Below, piece after piece: positions 41,161 to 54,126 of a stretch of 64,000 nucleotides of DNA; positions within the stretch are counted from its first letter, which is position 1, and each line of letters opens with the position of its first letter. The notes under the pieces were generated by a model. The model saw only the letters and a program-made list of their open reading frames with translations, did no database searches and was not told the DNA's origin. Both the position numbers and the translations under genes were made by a program. The DNA lies in NCBI RefSeq assembly GCF_010389155.1, contig NC_057764.1, positions 4,898,001 to 4,962,000 of the forward strand, in the 5' to 3' direction. This DNA is from Erigeron canadensis (Eukaryota > Streptophyta > Magnoliopsida > Asterales > Asteraceae).

Positions 41161-44097
41161 TTATGTTAATGGCTTGAAACACAATCTGATTAGTGTGAGT
41201 CAATTGTGTGATGCTGGTTATGAAGTAAGATTCTGAGCTGATAAGGGAATTGTTCTTGATTTAGAAGGCAATGTGGTTCTGATTGCTAAAAGGGATGAGA
41301 ATTTATATTCTTTTGATATGAAAAGACCAACTGTTACTAGAGAAATCTGTTTCATGTCAAAGACTAAAGATGAGCTGAATTGGTTGTGGCACAAAAGGTT
41401 ATCTCATATGAATTTCAAAGATATCAACAAGCTGTGTAACAAGGAGTTGGTGTCTGGTCTTCCAACGATTAACTATGACAAGGACAAGTTGTGTGATGCT
41501 TGTGAAAAAGGCAAACAACACAAGGATTCATTTAAGTCTAAACCTGTTCCACAATCAATAGTTTTTGGATTTGCTTCATATGGATCTCTTTGGACCAATT
41601 AGTACTCCATCCTTCACGGGGATGAGGTATTCCTTGGTCATTGTTGATGAATACTCAAGATATACATGGGTTTTCTTTCTAAAGCACAAGAGTGAAGCTG
41701 CTGATGTCATTATTCATTTTATTAAACAAGTATACTCAGCTGCAAGAACTCCTCAACAAAATGGTGTTGCAGAAAGAAGAAACAGAACTCTCATTGAAGC
41801 TGCCAGATCTATGATGGCTTAAAATAATGTGAAGTCTCACTTTTGGGTTGAAGCAATTCACACAACTTACTTTACCCAAAACAGATCCCTAATTGTAAAA
41901 AGACATCAGAAAACTGCATATGAACTTCTTATAGGGGGAAAAAATCCTGAAATAGGTTTCCAAAGAATGTTTGGAAGTCCTTGCTATATCCTAAATCTGA
42001 AAGACCATCTTAGAAAGTAATGAGAAAGCAGATGAAGGTATCCTTCTTGGATATGCAACAATGATGCATACAGAGTGTACAATAAGGGAACAAAAACAAT
42101 TGAAAACTCTGTAAATGTGACTATTGAAGAAGGTTGTTCTAGTTCTAAGGAATTTCAAGATGTGGATGCTATTAATTTTGAAGAACTTACAGAACCTGAG
42201 AATGAGTCTCCATCAAATCCACCAGTTAATTCAGGTAATGCTTAGACTCAGGGGGAGCAACCTATGGAAGATGATGAAGATGTACCAATCTTTGAAAATT
42301 CTCTTGATGTTCCAATTCCTGAAGAAAATTTTGTCCCACTTCAAGCTGACCCAGACTCCCCTGTGCAAGCTGATCATTCTTTTCCTGAAGATGATCATGC
42401 TGAACCACAAAATCTGAATCAGTCTGAACCTTCCTAATGTTGGTAATCAAACTCATGTTACCAAGTGGACAAAATGTCATCCTATTAATCAAATCATTGG
42501 TGATCCTCTTTCTGGTGTTAAAACAAGAAGAAAGGCAACTGGAAATTTTTGCATGTTTGTTAATTTTATCAGTAAGATGGAACCAACTGAAATTCATGAA
42601 GCTCTGGCAGATCCATCTTGGGTGAATGCAATGCAAGATGAATTAACACAGTTTGAAAGAAATAAGGTTTGGGAACTTGTGCCAAGACCTCATCACAAGA
42701 CTGTGATTGGCACCAAGTGGGTCTACAGAAACAAGATGGATAAAAGGGGGGTGGTAACTAGAAACAAGGCAAAACTGGTAGCTCTTGGTTACAGACAAGA
42801 AAATGGAATTGATTATAATGAGACCTTTGCTCCTGTGGCCAGATTGGAGGCAATTAGAATGTTCTTGGCCTACTCTGCTCACAAAGGCTTCAAGGTTTAT
42901 CAAATGGAGAATGCATTTCTCAATGGGAAATTGGAGGAAGAAGTCTATGTTGACCAACCTCCCTGTTTTGAAAGCTCCATGTATCCAGATCATGTATTCA
43001 AGCTTGACAAAGTTCTCTATGGGTTGAAGCAAGCTCCAAGGGCATGGTATGATACTTTGTCTAAATTTTTGCTTGAAAACAAGTTCAAAAGAGGTAATGT
43101 TGACAAGACTTTGTTTGTGAGAAAATATAAGGATGATATCTTACTTGTGCAAATATATGTAGATGATATCATATTTGGTTCTAGTAGTTAAAGACTTTGT
43201 GAAAAGTTTTCAAAATTAATGTCTAGAAGGTATGAAATGAGCATGATGGGAGAACTAAACTATTTTCTTGGTTTACAAATTAAACAGTCTAAAAATGGAA
43301 TTTTTATAAACCAAAGAAAATATGTAAAGGATCGCTTAAAGAAATTTGGTTTTAGTGATTGCTCACCTATGAAAACTCCTATGGGAACTGGTGATAAGCT
43401 GGGTGAAGATAAAAGTGGCAAATTTGTTGACATCACAGCTTATAGGGGTATGATAGGGTCTTTACTTTACTTAACTGCATGTACACCAGATATCAAGTTT
43501 GCTACATGTCTTTGTGCAAGATATCAAGCTAGTCCAAAAGAATGTCATCTAAAAGCTGTGAAGAGAATCTTTAGATACCTTAAAGGTAGTCCCGATCTTG
43601 GTCTTTGGTATCCCAAAGACTCAGGATTTGATCTAATTGGCTATTCAAATTCTGATTTTGCAGGCTGTAAGATAGACAGGAAAAGCACATCTGGTGCTTG
43701 TCAAATGCTTGGTAATAGACTTGTAATCTGGTCTAGTAGGAAACAGCATTCAGTTTCCATTTCAACTGCAGAAGCTGAGTATGTAGCTACAGAAAGTTGT
43801 TGCTCACAAGTCCTTTGGATGCAATATCAGCTTCAAGACTATGGTGTTATTGCTTCAAAGACTCCAATCTTTTATGACAACACCAGTGCCATTGCCATTT
43901 CCAATAATCCTGTTCTACATTCAAGGACAAAGCACATTGATATAAGATACCACTTTATCAGAGACCATGTGATAAAAGAAGATATTGAACTTTACTTCAT
44001 TCCAACTGAAAATCAATTAGCTGATCTGTTCACAAAACCAATGGGTGAAAAACAGTTCAATTATCTCATAAGTAAGTTAAGTATGCTAAATATGTAA
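41161..44097 (+). pseudogene. pol: Element B pol, several internal deletions
   Basis: It starts inside the protease/pre-integrase region (VNGLKHNLISVSQL). The integrase zinc region is WLWHKRLSHMNF with CDACEKGKQ (about 41380-41530). The core keeps Asp in MDLFGPIS (about 41575) and Glu in QQNGVAERRNR (about 41755). The segment with the second Asp is deleted: FIKQV is joined to YSAARTP. RT (42553-43191) keeps YVDDIIFG, but the first motif reads [10 protein letters not shown], having lost the residues that include its Asp. RNase H (to 44096) reads YSNSDFAGCK, with Asp to Asn at the first site. The 292-codon stretch 43219-44097 is open. A stop follows IIFGSSS. Confidence 0.88.
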
Positions 44098-44454
44098 AGG
44101 GCAGTGAGATAATTGATGACAAATCTGACCCCTTGTAAATATTTCACATCTTAAGGGGAAGCTGTGTCTGAGACAGATTACACTCTTATACTTGGTTATT
44201 GTCAAGTAAATTAGAGTAAGCTGAGTCTGACCCAGCTTCGTGGTTATTTTTGTTATTAAATATCTTAGTGTATTTTATATTTTTATTATTATTTAATTTA
44301 CTCTTTTATCCGTTTCTACTCATTTGGTGACTGACATGTGTGGGTATAACGGTTTGTTCTTGCAAAAAGGTACCCCCACTACTTGTTCTCCACCAATGAG
44401 ATTATTTCTCTTTCTTCCCTCCAAACGGTAACTTTTAAACAATTGTTTAATAAA
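44098..44454 (+). other. Element B spacer between pol and third ORF
   Basis: Non-coding. It has a PPT-like AAGGGGAAGCTG (about 44152), a palindrome AAGCTG/CAGCTT (about 44218-44238) and CCAAT-like and AACGG words upstream of a TATA box. It lacks the GAACGCC hairpins seen in C and D. Confidence 0.5.
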
Positions 44455-44463
44455 CTATAAATA
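44455..44463 (+). promoter_or_regulatory. Internal TATA box upstream of element B third ORF
   Basis: CTATAAATA followed by CCC, as in element C (12321), lies 130 bp before the ATG at 44593. The stretch between is C/T/A-rich, like a plant 5' UTR. Confidence 0.5.
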
Positions 44464-44592
44464 CCCAATTGAAACCTAATTCCCAAATCACTCTTTCATA
44501 TTCTCAAATCAATCTCTATTCTCTCTCAATTTCTGAAATCTGTATATCTGCTTCATCAAAATCTTCTTATTTTTTTCATTTAATAAATTAAT

Positions 44593-47500
44593 ATGGCTTC
44601 ATAATCTGCTTCTATTCCTTCTGCTACTAACTCGAATGCAGATTCCTCATCTGAATCTGAGATTCAACACCATTCTCCTGTTAGTGCAAACAAGTTGTCT
44701 CTATATGTGGTGGGTGACAATGTAACAGTTGTACCGGTTGATCTTGATACAAGCAAAATCAAGATCATCAATCTAGTCTGTGCCAACGTTAATCCTCCTT
44801 CTTGGGCAGAAGTTTATGATGATATTGTAGCATCCGTATGGTATCACTACCTTGGCAAGATGTTGATTGAACAACCAAATATGGTGTTTAAAGATCTTTT
44901 GTGTGAATTTTGGGCGAGCTTCTTTGTTGGTCAAACAAAGAAGAAGCATACTGCCATCTATGGCACCATTCTCAATGGTAAGAAAAAGGTATTCCTTACT
45001 CGTGAAAGACTTAGGTCTGCATTTGAACTGTCATATATGCCTGAAGATGATTATGAAACCATTGCTTCACACACAGATGCTAAAAATGCTTTGACCTTAA
45101 CAGATTACTCTGGTCCAATAGCATCTGTAATAAAAATGAAACATTTAACTGGTATTTGGAATTATCTCTTGAGTACAATTTGCAAATCTTTACAAATGAA
45201 GGCAGGCAGTTTTGATCAACCTAATGTTCTTGAACTTCAAATTTTTCATGCCATGGTAACTATGAATAGAATAGACTTTGCTAATGCAATTTTTAAGGAT
45301 ATGGTTGATCGTGTAAGTAAGAAGACACTCACCATTCCTTATGGACGATTTTTTGCTTTGATTATTGAGGCTACCCTTGAAAATGATTTCAGTATGGCTT
45401 CTGGTCAGACTGTTATCTGCAAGCCCATTAACAACAATATTTTCAATAGTCCCAAGGTAACTGCGCAGGGTCTGACCCAAGCAATGCAAGTTTACCTTGA
45501 TTTTTGCAGAAACAGAGAATTGGAAGAAGGAAGTGAGGAAGTTGTCCCTTCTTCGACGCGATCTGAGTCTAGCACTCAATCTACCAATCAGGGGACCAAG
45601 GTACACATGTTTCTATTCCCTCAAACTCTTCCAAATCTATTCATTCTTCTCCACCAAAAGAGGGTGAAGAGTTGGCCACATCATCAGCCTCTCTAACCAC
45701 ACCCTCCACCAAAATTTTACAATCCAACTCTCCAAAACACATCGTTGAGGACGTAGTGCCTGCCGATGCTAAAAAGAAAAGATCCAAAAGAAAAAGATCT
45801 GCTTCTGGGGTTGAGAAAATTCCAATTTTAAAGTTTAAACTCCCCCATGGTACATTGGACGCTGAAGAACGTTCTGAAGCTGACTTTGCCACCCAAGCTG
45901 ATCCACTGATTACACCAAACCCATCTGCATCCTCCCAAAAAGGTGTAGACGAGATAAAAGGGACAACTGCTACTATCCAACCCTCCCAACAGGGTGACGA
46001 TATTGAAAGAAAGACCTCTTCCCAAGGTCATACTGTGTCAAAAACAAATTCATCATCATCAGCCTTCCAAAAGGTTGATGATATCATTAAAGGGAACCCA
46101 AAGGATCTAGCCCAGATCCAAATAGAGTCAGAGTCTGTGCACATGTTTCCTGAGGATGATCAGCCAAAGGATGTTAGTATCGAACACCTAAGTGACACTA
46201 CTTTCATTCCCCAAGCTGGTCAGACTCCCTCTATCTTACACTCTGAGTCATCACTGGCTGTCAATGCCTCTTCTAGATCACAAGGAGAGGTATAGGCCAC
46301 CATTCTCCCTCGTGATACTTTGGTGACATAACACACCTCTGTTGAAAGGCAATCATCCACCCTTAACATTACACCTGCAGGGTCTGTGTCTGCATCTGTC
46401 CTTGGACAGAGGGATCCTGTAGGTTACATGGCTCTCTTTAGGGAGGTCATGTTAGCCCCTTGTGCAACAAAGGGAACTATTGATGGTCCTCACGATGTCA
46501 ATGAGCATAAAATCACTTACTCCGGGAGTGATTCTTCATTCGGTGAAGAGCATCCATCCTCAAGGGATGATCTGATGAAAGATGCCACTGGAGGAGTTGA
46601 TCAACCTCATGATCAACATATTCCCACTGGCCCTCAGTCTGAACTTCAAGACAATCCTACTCAGACTGAACAGCTCAACATCATTTCTGAAAGATCTGCT
46701 CATGAGACTCACTCTCATGAGAAAATTCACCAAAACTCTCTTTCACTCCACCCCCTTCTATATGAGCCCAATAACCCTGATTTTAAGGATTGCAGGCTGC
46801 TCTTTCCAGAGTCAGTGGCCTTTAGCCCAACTTCAAGTTCTTCTCAAGCTGCCACCATCGCATTAAAAGATGTGGTAGATCAGCTCACTGTGTTCACATC
46901 AGCCTCTAAGGTTGAGAACTCAAAGCTGGTTGAAAGCTTGAACAAGATCCAAAAGGATCAGGAATTGACGAACTTAAATGTTACAAAATTGTCTCAAGCT
47001 CAGACTGCACTAGAAGAAAATTTGAAGAAGGCAATTGACTTGATGCAAGAAAATCAAAGGAAGCTGACTGAGTCTCTAAATCTGTTCACCAAGGCCATTA
47101 ATGAAGAACAAGAAGTGAACAAGAGTACTTTGAGTCAGATTGAGAAGGCAACAACTAAATTCACAAGAGATATCACCAGTGAACTCAAAACTTCTACAAA
47201 GAATCAAGTTGAATTTAAGAAGGAACTGGTTGATGTTGCTAAAAGTGTGAAAGAAAACATGGCTAATCTCCACAATGACAACATAGATCTCTACAGAGCA
47301 CACTGTATCACACTTCTATGTTGAGTTGATTTCTACCAAGTTAAGTGGTGTATTTGCTACACCAGTCTCCTCTGTCCGTGGTGATGATGACAAAAAGGGG
47401 GAGAAGACTGAGTTGAAAAAGGAAGCTGAGAAGCAAATAGAAAGAGATCAAGCTAACAAGAAGGTTGCTGAGTACATAAAGAAGCTGGATGAAAGACTGC

Positions 47501-48635
47501 TCAAAGAGAAAAGGAAGAGAGAAGCTAATGATAGAAGACTTGTTGTGTTTGCATCAAGTGAAGGAGGAGATAAAGAAAAGATAAAAATATCAGAGTCTGA
47601 GTCTGATAAAAGGTGAAAAAGATGAAGGAGAGAAGAATCAAACTGAGGGGGAGAAAAGTGATGAAGATATAAGGAAGAAATCTGTGGAAGAAGAAGAAGT
47701 TGATAAATCTGACAAGTCTGTCCAAGCTGTCCCTGTGCAAGCTGTGTCATTGCAAGTTGACCCAGCTTCCCAAAAAAAACCTAAAGATTCATCATCAAGT
47801 AAAGACAATATTACTCTGGACCAATTTATGCTCAAGAAGAGAACAAATGAAGAAGAAGGTCCTAGTGGAGTGAAGATTTCTGAACAAGATATATTAGATT
47901 GGGAGTTGGCTACGGAAAAAGCTCCTGAATTATGTGTCACAGTTGAAGAAGCACACAAGATGGTGGTGGAAGATAGACTGGAAAGGGAAAAGAAGGCTAA
48001 AATTGCAAATGAAACTGAAAATGACCCACAGATTGCACAAGCTATGCAAGAAGCTTACCAGAAGGAAGTTGATGAAGATATAGATTTAAAAATTGACTCT
48101 GGCAAGCCAACTTCAAAGAAAAGAAAGTTTGTGGTGGTTTATACCAAACCTTCAAAGAAAGTTAAAGATGTAAAGCGAAGTGTCATTGCTCATGACCAGT
48201 GGGAAGCTCATCACAAGACAAAAATTATTGAAAGAACTCATAAAAGAAAATATCATGAGCAGATCACTGGTGTACAACTAAAGTGAAAAAGAGGACAAGT
48301 TGAACCAAGTATCAGGATCACAAGAGTTGGTTTTGAAATAAATAGTGAAACTTGTGATCTAGGTAAGCTGTATGAACTTGGTTACACTGAATGGGTTGAA
48401 CTACACAACATCATAATAAGGTCACCAGGAATCCATCAACAGACTGCTCTTAAAGCCTTGGAGAAGAAGTTTGACATCATCAGAAAGATCAGTATTGATG
48501 TATCTGGGCTGCCAAGACCTGACACTTATGATGTAATTAGAGAAGATGGGACTGTTGAGCCCTTAAGAAGAAAGAGAAGAAGAGTTGTTGTACCTAAAGC
48601 TCTTGGAGGTGATCATGCAAATGTATTTCAATGAG
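44593..48635 (+). pseudogene. Element B third ORF (Sirevirus env-like position), broken
   Basis: ATG at 44593 is followed by a stop at codon 4 (MAS then TAA), after which the frame is open to 45696. The N-terminal domain (44695-45500: NPPSWAEVYDDIVASVWYHY, MKHLTGIWNYLLSTICKS, DFANAIFKDMVDRVS) aligns with element C's third ORF. A Ser/Pro/Asp-rich linker follows (45672-46295), then a probable coiled coil (about 46870-47280, LVESLNKIQKDQELTNLNV), a Lys/Glu-rich segment, and a C-terminal domain ending RRVVVPKALGGDHANVFQ near 48634. Full length would be about 1,340 residues. There are at least four frame changes. No convincing signal peptide or membrane helix is seen, so an envelope role is unproven. 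Confidence 0.72.
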
Positions 48636-48820
48636 TAATGTAATTTCTCAAATGTATTTCATGTTTATCATTTAAAAGCAGTTTCTGTTTCATATCAGAT
48701 TGAAAAGAACCCAAAAGATTCAAAGGGTCACAGTTTATTTGTTTATGTTTATTTGACTCTTTGCAAGCTGATAGTTAGAAAAAGTGTATTAGGTTTTGTC
48801 ATCATCAAATAGGGGGAGAT
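48636..48820 (+). other. Element B 3' end and polypurine tract
   Basis: Short AT-rich tail ending in AGGGGGAGAT (48811-48820), the polypurine tract directly before the LTR. Similar G5 tracts occur at about 42250, 47397 and 47646. Confidence 0.75.
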
Positions 48821-49865
48821 TGTTGAGTCCCAATGTAATTGTAAATTTAATGATGACAAATCTGATGTATAAACACTTACTAATCTTAGAGTTCTTGTAA
48901 TCTGATCTGGGTCAGTCTAAACTCACACAGCTTGCTATCTGTCTCTGACCCAGATCATGCTTCATATGTTGTAATTGTTATATATTATGGAAGCTAGTAT
49001 TATTCAAGCTGCATCAAAATGTAATAGCATTCAATCCAAGTCGAAGAGGAGGATTGAAGATAGAGGACTAGGCTGCGAGTGGAAGACAGCTTAGGACTAG
49101 CAGTCTGCTTGGAGATACTTGTGCAGATTAGTGCTTTGACAAACGGCCCAATCTGTGCCTGACAATCAAGTGAAGATAACAACCTGAATTGAAGATAAAG
49201 ACAAATGATGTGACTAGGATTATTCGTTGTATTCAGGTTGGTGGTTGCATTTACGTATGCGTGTCCATACAGCGATTGGTTGAAGAGAGAATGTGCAGTG
49301 GTACATGGGGACCACAAGTACGATGAAAGAGCATGATCAAATATTCCTCTGTCACCCAACCAGAGTGATTTACGTGGTTAAATTGGACACCAAGTGATGT
49401 AGAGTCTTCGCCTATAAATGCTCCACTCCTTGACAAGCATAGGTGTGACATTCTTGAGAATCATTCTTCACAAAAGTTATCTGCCCTTATACACAGCTTA
49501 GTCTGTAGAAGATCAGCTTTGACTGAGTCTTCGTGAGTAGGAACTTATTGATTGTTGTTTGTCATTTCAAAGGTTGATTAGATATCTGTAGGCTATCTTG
49601 TTTCCGCAAAAACCCAGTAATTCTTTGTATATATTACATCTTGAATAAAGAATTACATTTGAAAACCAATCTGTGTCAAAGAATGATTTATTTTCTGCTT
49701 TACCGTTTCATTGATTATGTTATTTAGTTTAAATATTTACATTAACTGAATCTTTAAACTATCTATAAAAGGGTGAAAAGATCGAGTAAAGTTGTATTCA
49801 CCCACCCTCTACAACTGTTCTGTGTATAATATACTCTGTATATTGCTACACCGTGGGATGTGTCA
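48821..49865 (+). repeat. Element B 3' LTR
   Basis: Matches 3285-4330 with about 30-40 differences. The R-region hairpin is damaged here (GGTTGATTAGATA and AAAAACCC). CTTAT (49866-49870) follows as the right duplication. Confidence 0.93.
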
Positions 49866-49870
49866 CTTAT

Positions 49871-52800
49871 TGCCCTTAGTTTTAGGCATTACTTTAATAA
49901 TCTTCTATTACTTGTATCATTGATATCCTCCTTATTTCCACTATAGTACCTAACTTAGGCATTAAGCCACTTATGGATGCAAACTTTGCTAGACCTTGAC
50001 TATGTCATTCGCCATTATGAACCCACTGCTATTACTACTAATTTTTCCGCAGCTCAGAAAGCAAATTTTAAGAAAGTGAGATAGGGCGAATCACTTGTCA
50101 CTAATGATGGTCAAAAACTTCATCAATTAAAGTATATGAGGGACTGTATAAAGCGTATGCAAGTAGCTTAAGAACAAAGGAAATAATAGTGTTTGTGAAC
50201 ACATAATGAATATGGCTGACATGACTCATAAGTTTATGAGTCCTAAAATTGAAAGTCTTTGATAATTTTCTTGTGCATTTTTTTAATGACCACATTGCAT
50301 GCTCATTTTGACAGTTTCAAATTTAACTTTAGCGCTATAAAGGATAAATGGTCGATGAGTAAACTAAATAGCAATGTGTGTGCAAGAAAATGGTCGTCTT
50401 AAATTGGGCCAACCTAAAGTGTTAACCTTACTACCACTGCTAATTCCATTAAGAGGAAAGATATGACAGTAATAAGACTGCAAATAAAGTTCAAAAGGCT
50501 AATCATGGTGCTTTTACGTCTAGCTTTAAGTCCTTGACTAGCAATCCTAATTGCAAATTCTCATTGTGCCCAGATTGCCTTAACTTCAAGGAACTGCTAG
50601 CTAAGAAAGGTAACTTATTTCATGTAATATTTGATTCTTTTATGTTTAATGTATCTTCTAATACATGTGTGAGTGATTCTAGTTCTATGATTCATGTGAT
50701 CAACTCAACATAAGCATTCCACACAATTCAGAAGCTATCAAATGACCAGAGAAAGCTTAGAGTTGGAAGGGTTGATCTCTTATATGTCGAAACCATGGAG
50801 ACTTATGATTTACATATAAACACTTGAAAGTGTATTAGACTAGTGGATACCTTATGTGTACCGAGAATTTCTCGGAACCTTGTATCTATTTCTCTAGTTT
50901 AAGACCTTGAAAGTTATGTAATAATTCATGGTTACGACGAGATTATCATTACTCATCATAATGAATTTCTTGGTCATAGTTTCTTCGATGAGTTGTTGTA
51001 TAAGTTAGAACTAGATCATAATTTCTCACAGTCTTTGTTGTCTCCTAATATTGATGACATAACTAAAACAAAGACAAAAATCACCTAAATAAATTAGAGA
51101 ATTCTTCCATAATCTGGCATAAACATCTTGGCCACATTTCACAAGTTCGCATGATACGACTCATAAAGGATGGAATATTAAATTCTCTTGACTTTAATGA
51201 TTTTGCAACATGTATTCAATGGCTTAAGGGATTAAGAAAGGAGCCACTAAAAGTTCCAACTTGTTGGAAATAATTCACTCTGATGTTAGTGACCCCTATT
51301 CCGCATCCATCTCAACACATGCATCATTTATTACGCTCATTAACGATTATTCACGTTATGTGCACCTATATTTGATCTGAACCCTAGAGACTTTTATTGA
51401 TCTTAAAACTTTGGTTCTAAACCAAATTGATCGTAAAAAATAGAGCAGGTGAGTATTATGGTAGACATATTGATATTGGTCAAGCTCATGGTCCTTTCCA
51501 TAACTTTTGAAAGGAACATGACAAAATTGACCAATACACCATGTTTGGTTCTCCTCAACAAAATTATATGTTGCTAAAAGGAGAAATAGAACCTTAATGG
51601 ACATGGTGAAAAGTATACTTGTCAACACTAACTTACCAACTTTCATTTTGGACTGAGTCCTTACGCACAGCTGTTCATATACTCAATAATAATTCCATTA
51701 GAATCTGTCGTTAAGATTCCTGGACAAAAAGGAAACTGAGTCTAAAATATATGAATGAATGAGGTTGTACTGCCAAAGCATAACTCTATAACCCTAACTT
51801 AAAAGAAACTGGATCCTGAATCCCTAACATGTTTCTTTATCGGTTATTAGTTTTACTGTCTTTCCTACACTACTAGCATTATTGACACATAGCATGTCAT
51901 ATTTTTCGAGAACTGAGAGATCAGTGGGAGCACGACAAATCATAAGTTAAGATTTGCAAGGAAGTACAAGAAGCGGGGGGAACCACTCGTCGGTTATTAT
52001 AACTCCTCCGATAACTCCTCTTGTACCCAACGCTGCTCCTAATGTCACTGATCCACCTTCTCCTAATCAAAACCAAAATCCTATTCCTCCTAATCAGGAT
52101 ACTACTAATGTTAAAGCATCTTATTACTATTGCTATCTTCCATACTAAACCTGAAAATCAACTCAAGAGATCATCTAGGTCACACAAGGCCATAACTTTT
52201 GATGATTTCATAACTTATTTAACTGAAGTTGAGGACATTGGAAAGCTTACTAATCCTATTCCTTATCAGGAAGCCATTATAGCAAACAGGTCACTTAGTG
52301 GAATGAAGCCATAATTTGAGAGCTTAATTCCATATAGCATAATGACGTTTGGGACTTGGTTGAATTTCTTGAAGAATCCAAATCTATAAGTTGTAAGTGG
52401 ATCTTCAAAACCAAATTAGACCCAAATGTAAACGTCACACGCTATAAGGCCATAACTATTTGCGAAGGGCTTTACTCAAAAGGAAGGAATCGATTATCAA
52501 GAGACCTTATCTCCTGTCTCATAAAGATTCCTTAAGGATCATCATGGCATTCGTATCTCATTATGATTTAGAGTTACATTAGATGGATGTCAAGACCACT
52601 TTCCAGAATGGAAACTTGCAATAAGACGAATACATGTGAACCTAAAGTTCCATAAGGTAAAGAGCACATGATCTGCAAGTTGAATAAGTCCATATACAGG
52701 TTGAAACAAGCATCACTAAAATGGTACGTTAAGTTTAATGAAGTCATAAGAGGACAAGACTTCCTAAGAAAAACAAGTGGATTAATGCACCTATCTCAAG

Positions 52801-54116
52801 ATTAGTGGGAGTAAATTTACAATCCTTGTTTTGCACGTAGATGATATACTTGCAAGTAACAACTTGGATATGTTGCATGAGTCGAAGCGTTTACTTTTCG
52901 CAGAATGTCGACATAAAAGATCTCGGTGATGCCTTTAATGTCACAGGTATCGAAATACATCGAGATAGGCGTAATGATGTTCTAGTTCTTTCTCAAAAGA
53001 CTTATACTGAACACATATTAGAACGCAATAACTTGTAACACTACACACCCACTATAGATCTATTAGTAAAAGGAGACGTATTTGATTGTTTCTGAAGTCC
53101 AAACATTGAGATTAAAAAGTAGCAAATGAGGATGATACCTTACTCGTAAGTAGTTAAGAGCATTACATACGCTCAGGTCTATACTCGTCCAGGTATCGCT
53201 CATATTGCCGGTATGCTTGGGAGTTAAGTTTATAATCCCGGATTAGCATGTTGGAAAATGGCGAAAAAGGTTCTACGATATCTGCAAAGGACCAAAGACT
53301 ACATATTAACTTATAGAAGAGGTGAAAACTTAGAAGTAGCGAGATGTTCTGATTCCAATAAGAAATCTACTTCTGGATGTATATTTATGATTAGCTGGAA
53401 AAACCTATCTTTTGACGGAGTCATAAATAGAAACCGACTACAACCTCTACCATGATGGCTGAACGTTCATAATTTCATGTCATGGGATGTTGTTAAAGAA
53501 CCTGGTCAGTGGACTCGAAATTCGTCAACTTTATTATTAGACCATTGAAGCTTTACTGTGATAACTCAGCTATCGTAATTCTTTGAACAGTAACAGTTCA
53601 ACTGGTGCTGCGATGTATCTCGATACAAAGTTTTTGTTTTACGTTAACGGAATGAAAAAAATGTTCTTTGTATTGAGTACATAAGTACACATAATATGCT
53701 ACTGGATCCAATGACCTAAGGTCTTACTCCTAAAATCTTTGTAGGATACTTATCGAAAATGAGGCTTACTAAAAGACCCATTATAATAGCATGTTGTACT
53801 TATTGGTCATTATTATTATGTTAATGAAAAATTTTCCTCCTTATCAAGTTTTGTTTGTCTATTAGTTACACTTCGAGCTCATAACAGTGTAAAGACATTA
53901 CATAACAAAATTTGTCTTAGTTAATTGATCATTGCTTATTAGTTTTAAATTTGAGTCATAGTTTGACTAGTGGGGGTTCTGAGTTGATGTTCTTCTCTAC
54001 GACTGTACTTATTGGCTATGATTTCGGTTTAAAACAAAATGAGTCGGTTTAAAACAAAATGAGTATTATCCCGGCCGGACTTACTAAATACTCATAGATA
54101 AATGATCGCTTGGTCA
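49871..54116 (+). pseudogene. Element A leader end, gag and pol remnants, heavily decayed
   Basis: The leader resumes for about 90 bp, then a degraded gag (HFDSFKFNFSAIKDKWSMSK near 50300) and protease-flank (NTCVSDSSSMIHVINS near 50660) can be read across many stops. The pre-integrase has IWHKHLGHISQVRMIRL (about 51115), and the integrase start reads LINDYSRYVHLY (about 51340). RT keeps HVDDILASNNLD (about 52835) and RNase H RYLQRTKDYILTY and STSGCIFM (53258-53455). The longest open pieces are about 65 codons. The decay fits the oldest element. A 20-bp tandem duplication (TCGGTTTAAAACAAAATGAG) lies at 54024-54063. Confidence 0.78.
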
Positions 54117-54126
54117 ATTGGGAGAA
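54117..54126 (+). other. Element A polypurine tract
   Basis: ATTGGGAGAA lies directly before the 3' LTR and is a weak but well-placed polypurine tract. Confidence 0.6.

Larger units (their letters stand above)
3285..49865 (+). mobile_element. Element B: Sirevirus-type copia retrotransposon with third ORF, nested in A
   Basis: The LTRs (3285-4330 and 48821-49865) are about 1,045 bp long, and the duplication CTTAT flanks them at 3280-3284 and 49866-49870. Gene order is gag (in three pieces), pol, then a third ORF. The gag is split by elements C and D. Without them B would be about 12 kb, which fits Sirevirus size. By eye the LTRs differ at 30-40 positions, about 3%. The protease is deleted, and both integrase and RT carry internal deletions, so the element is dead. 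Confidence 0.93.
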
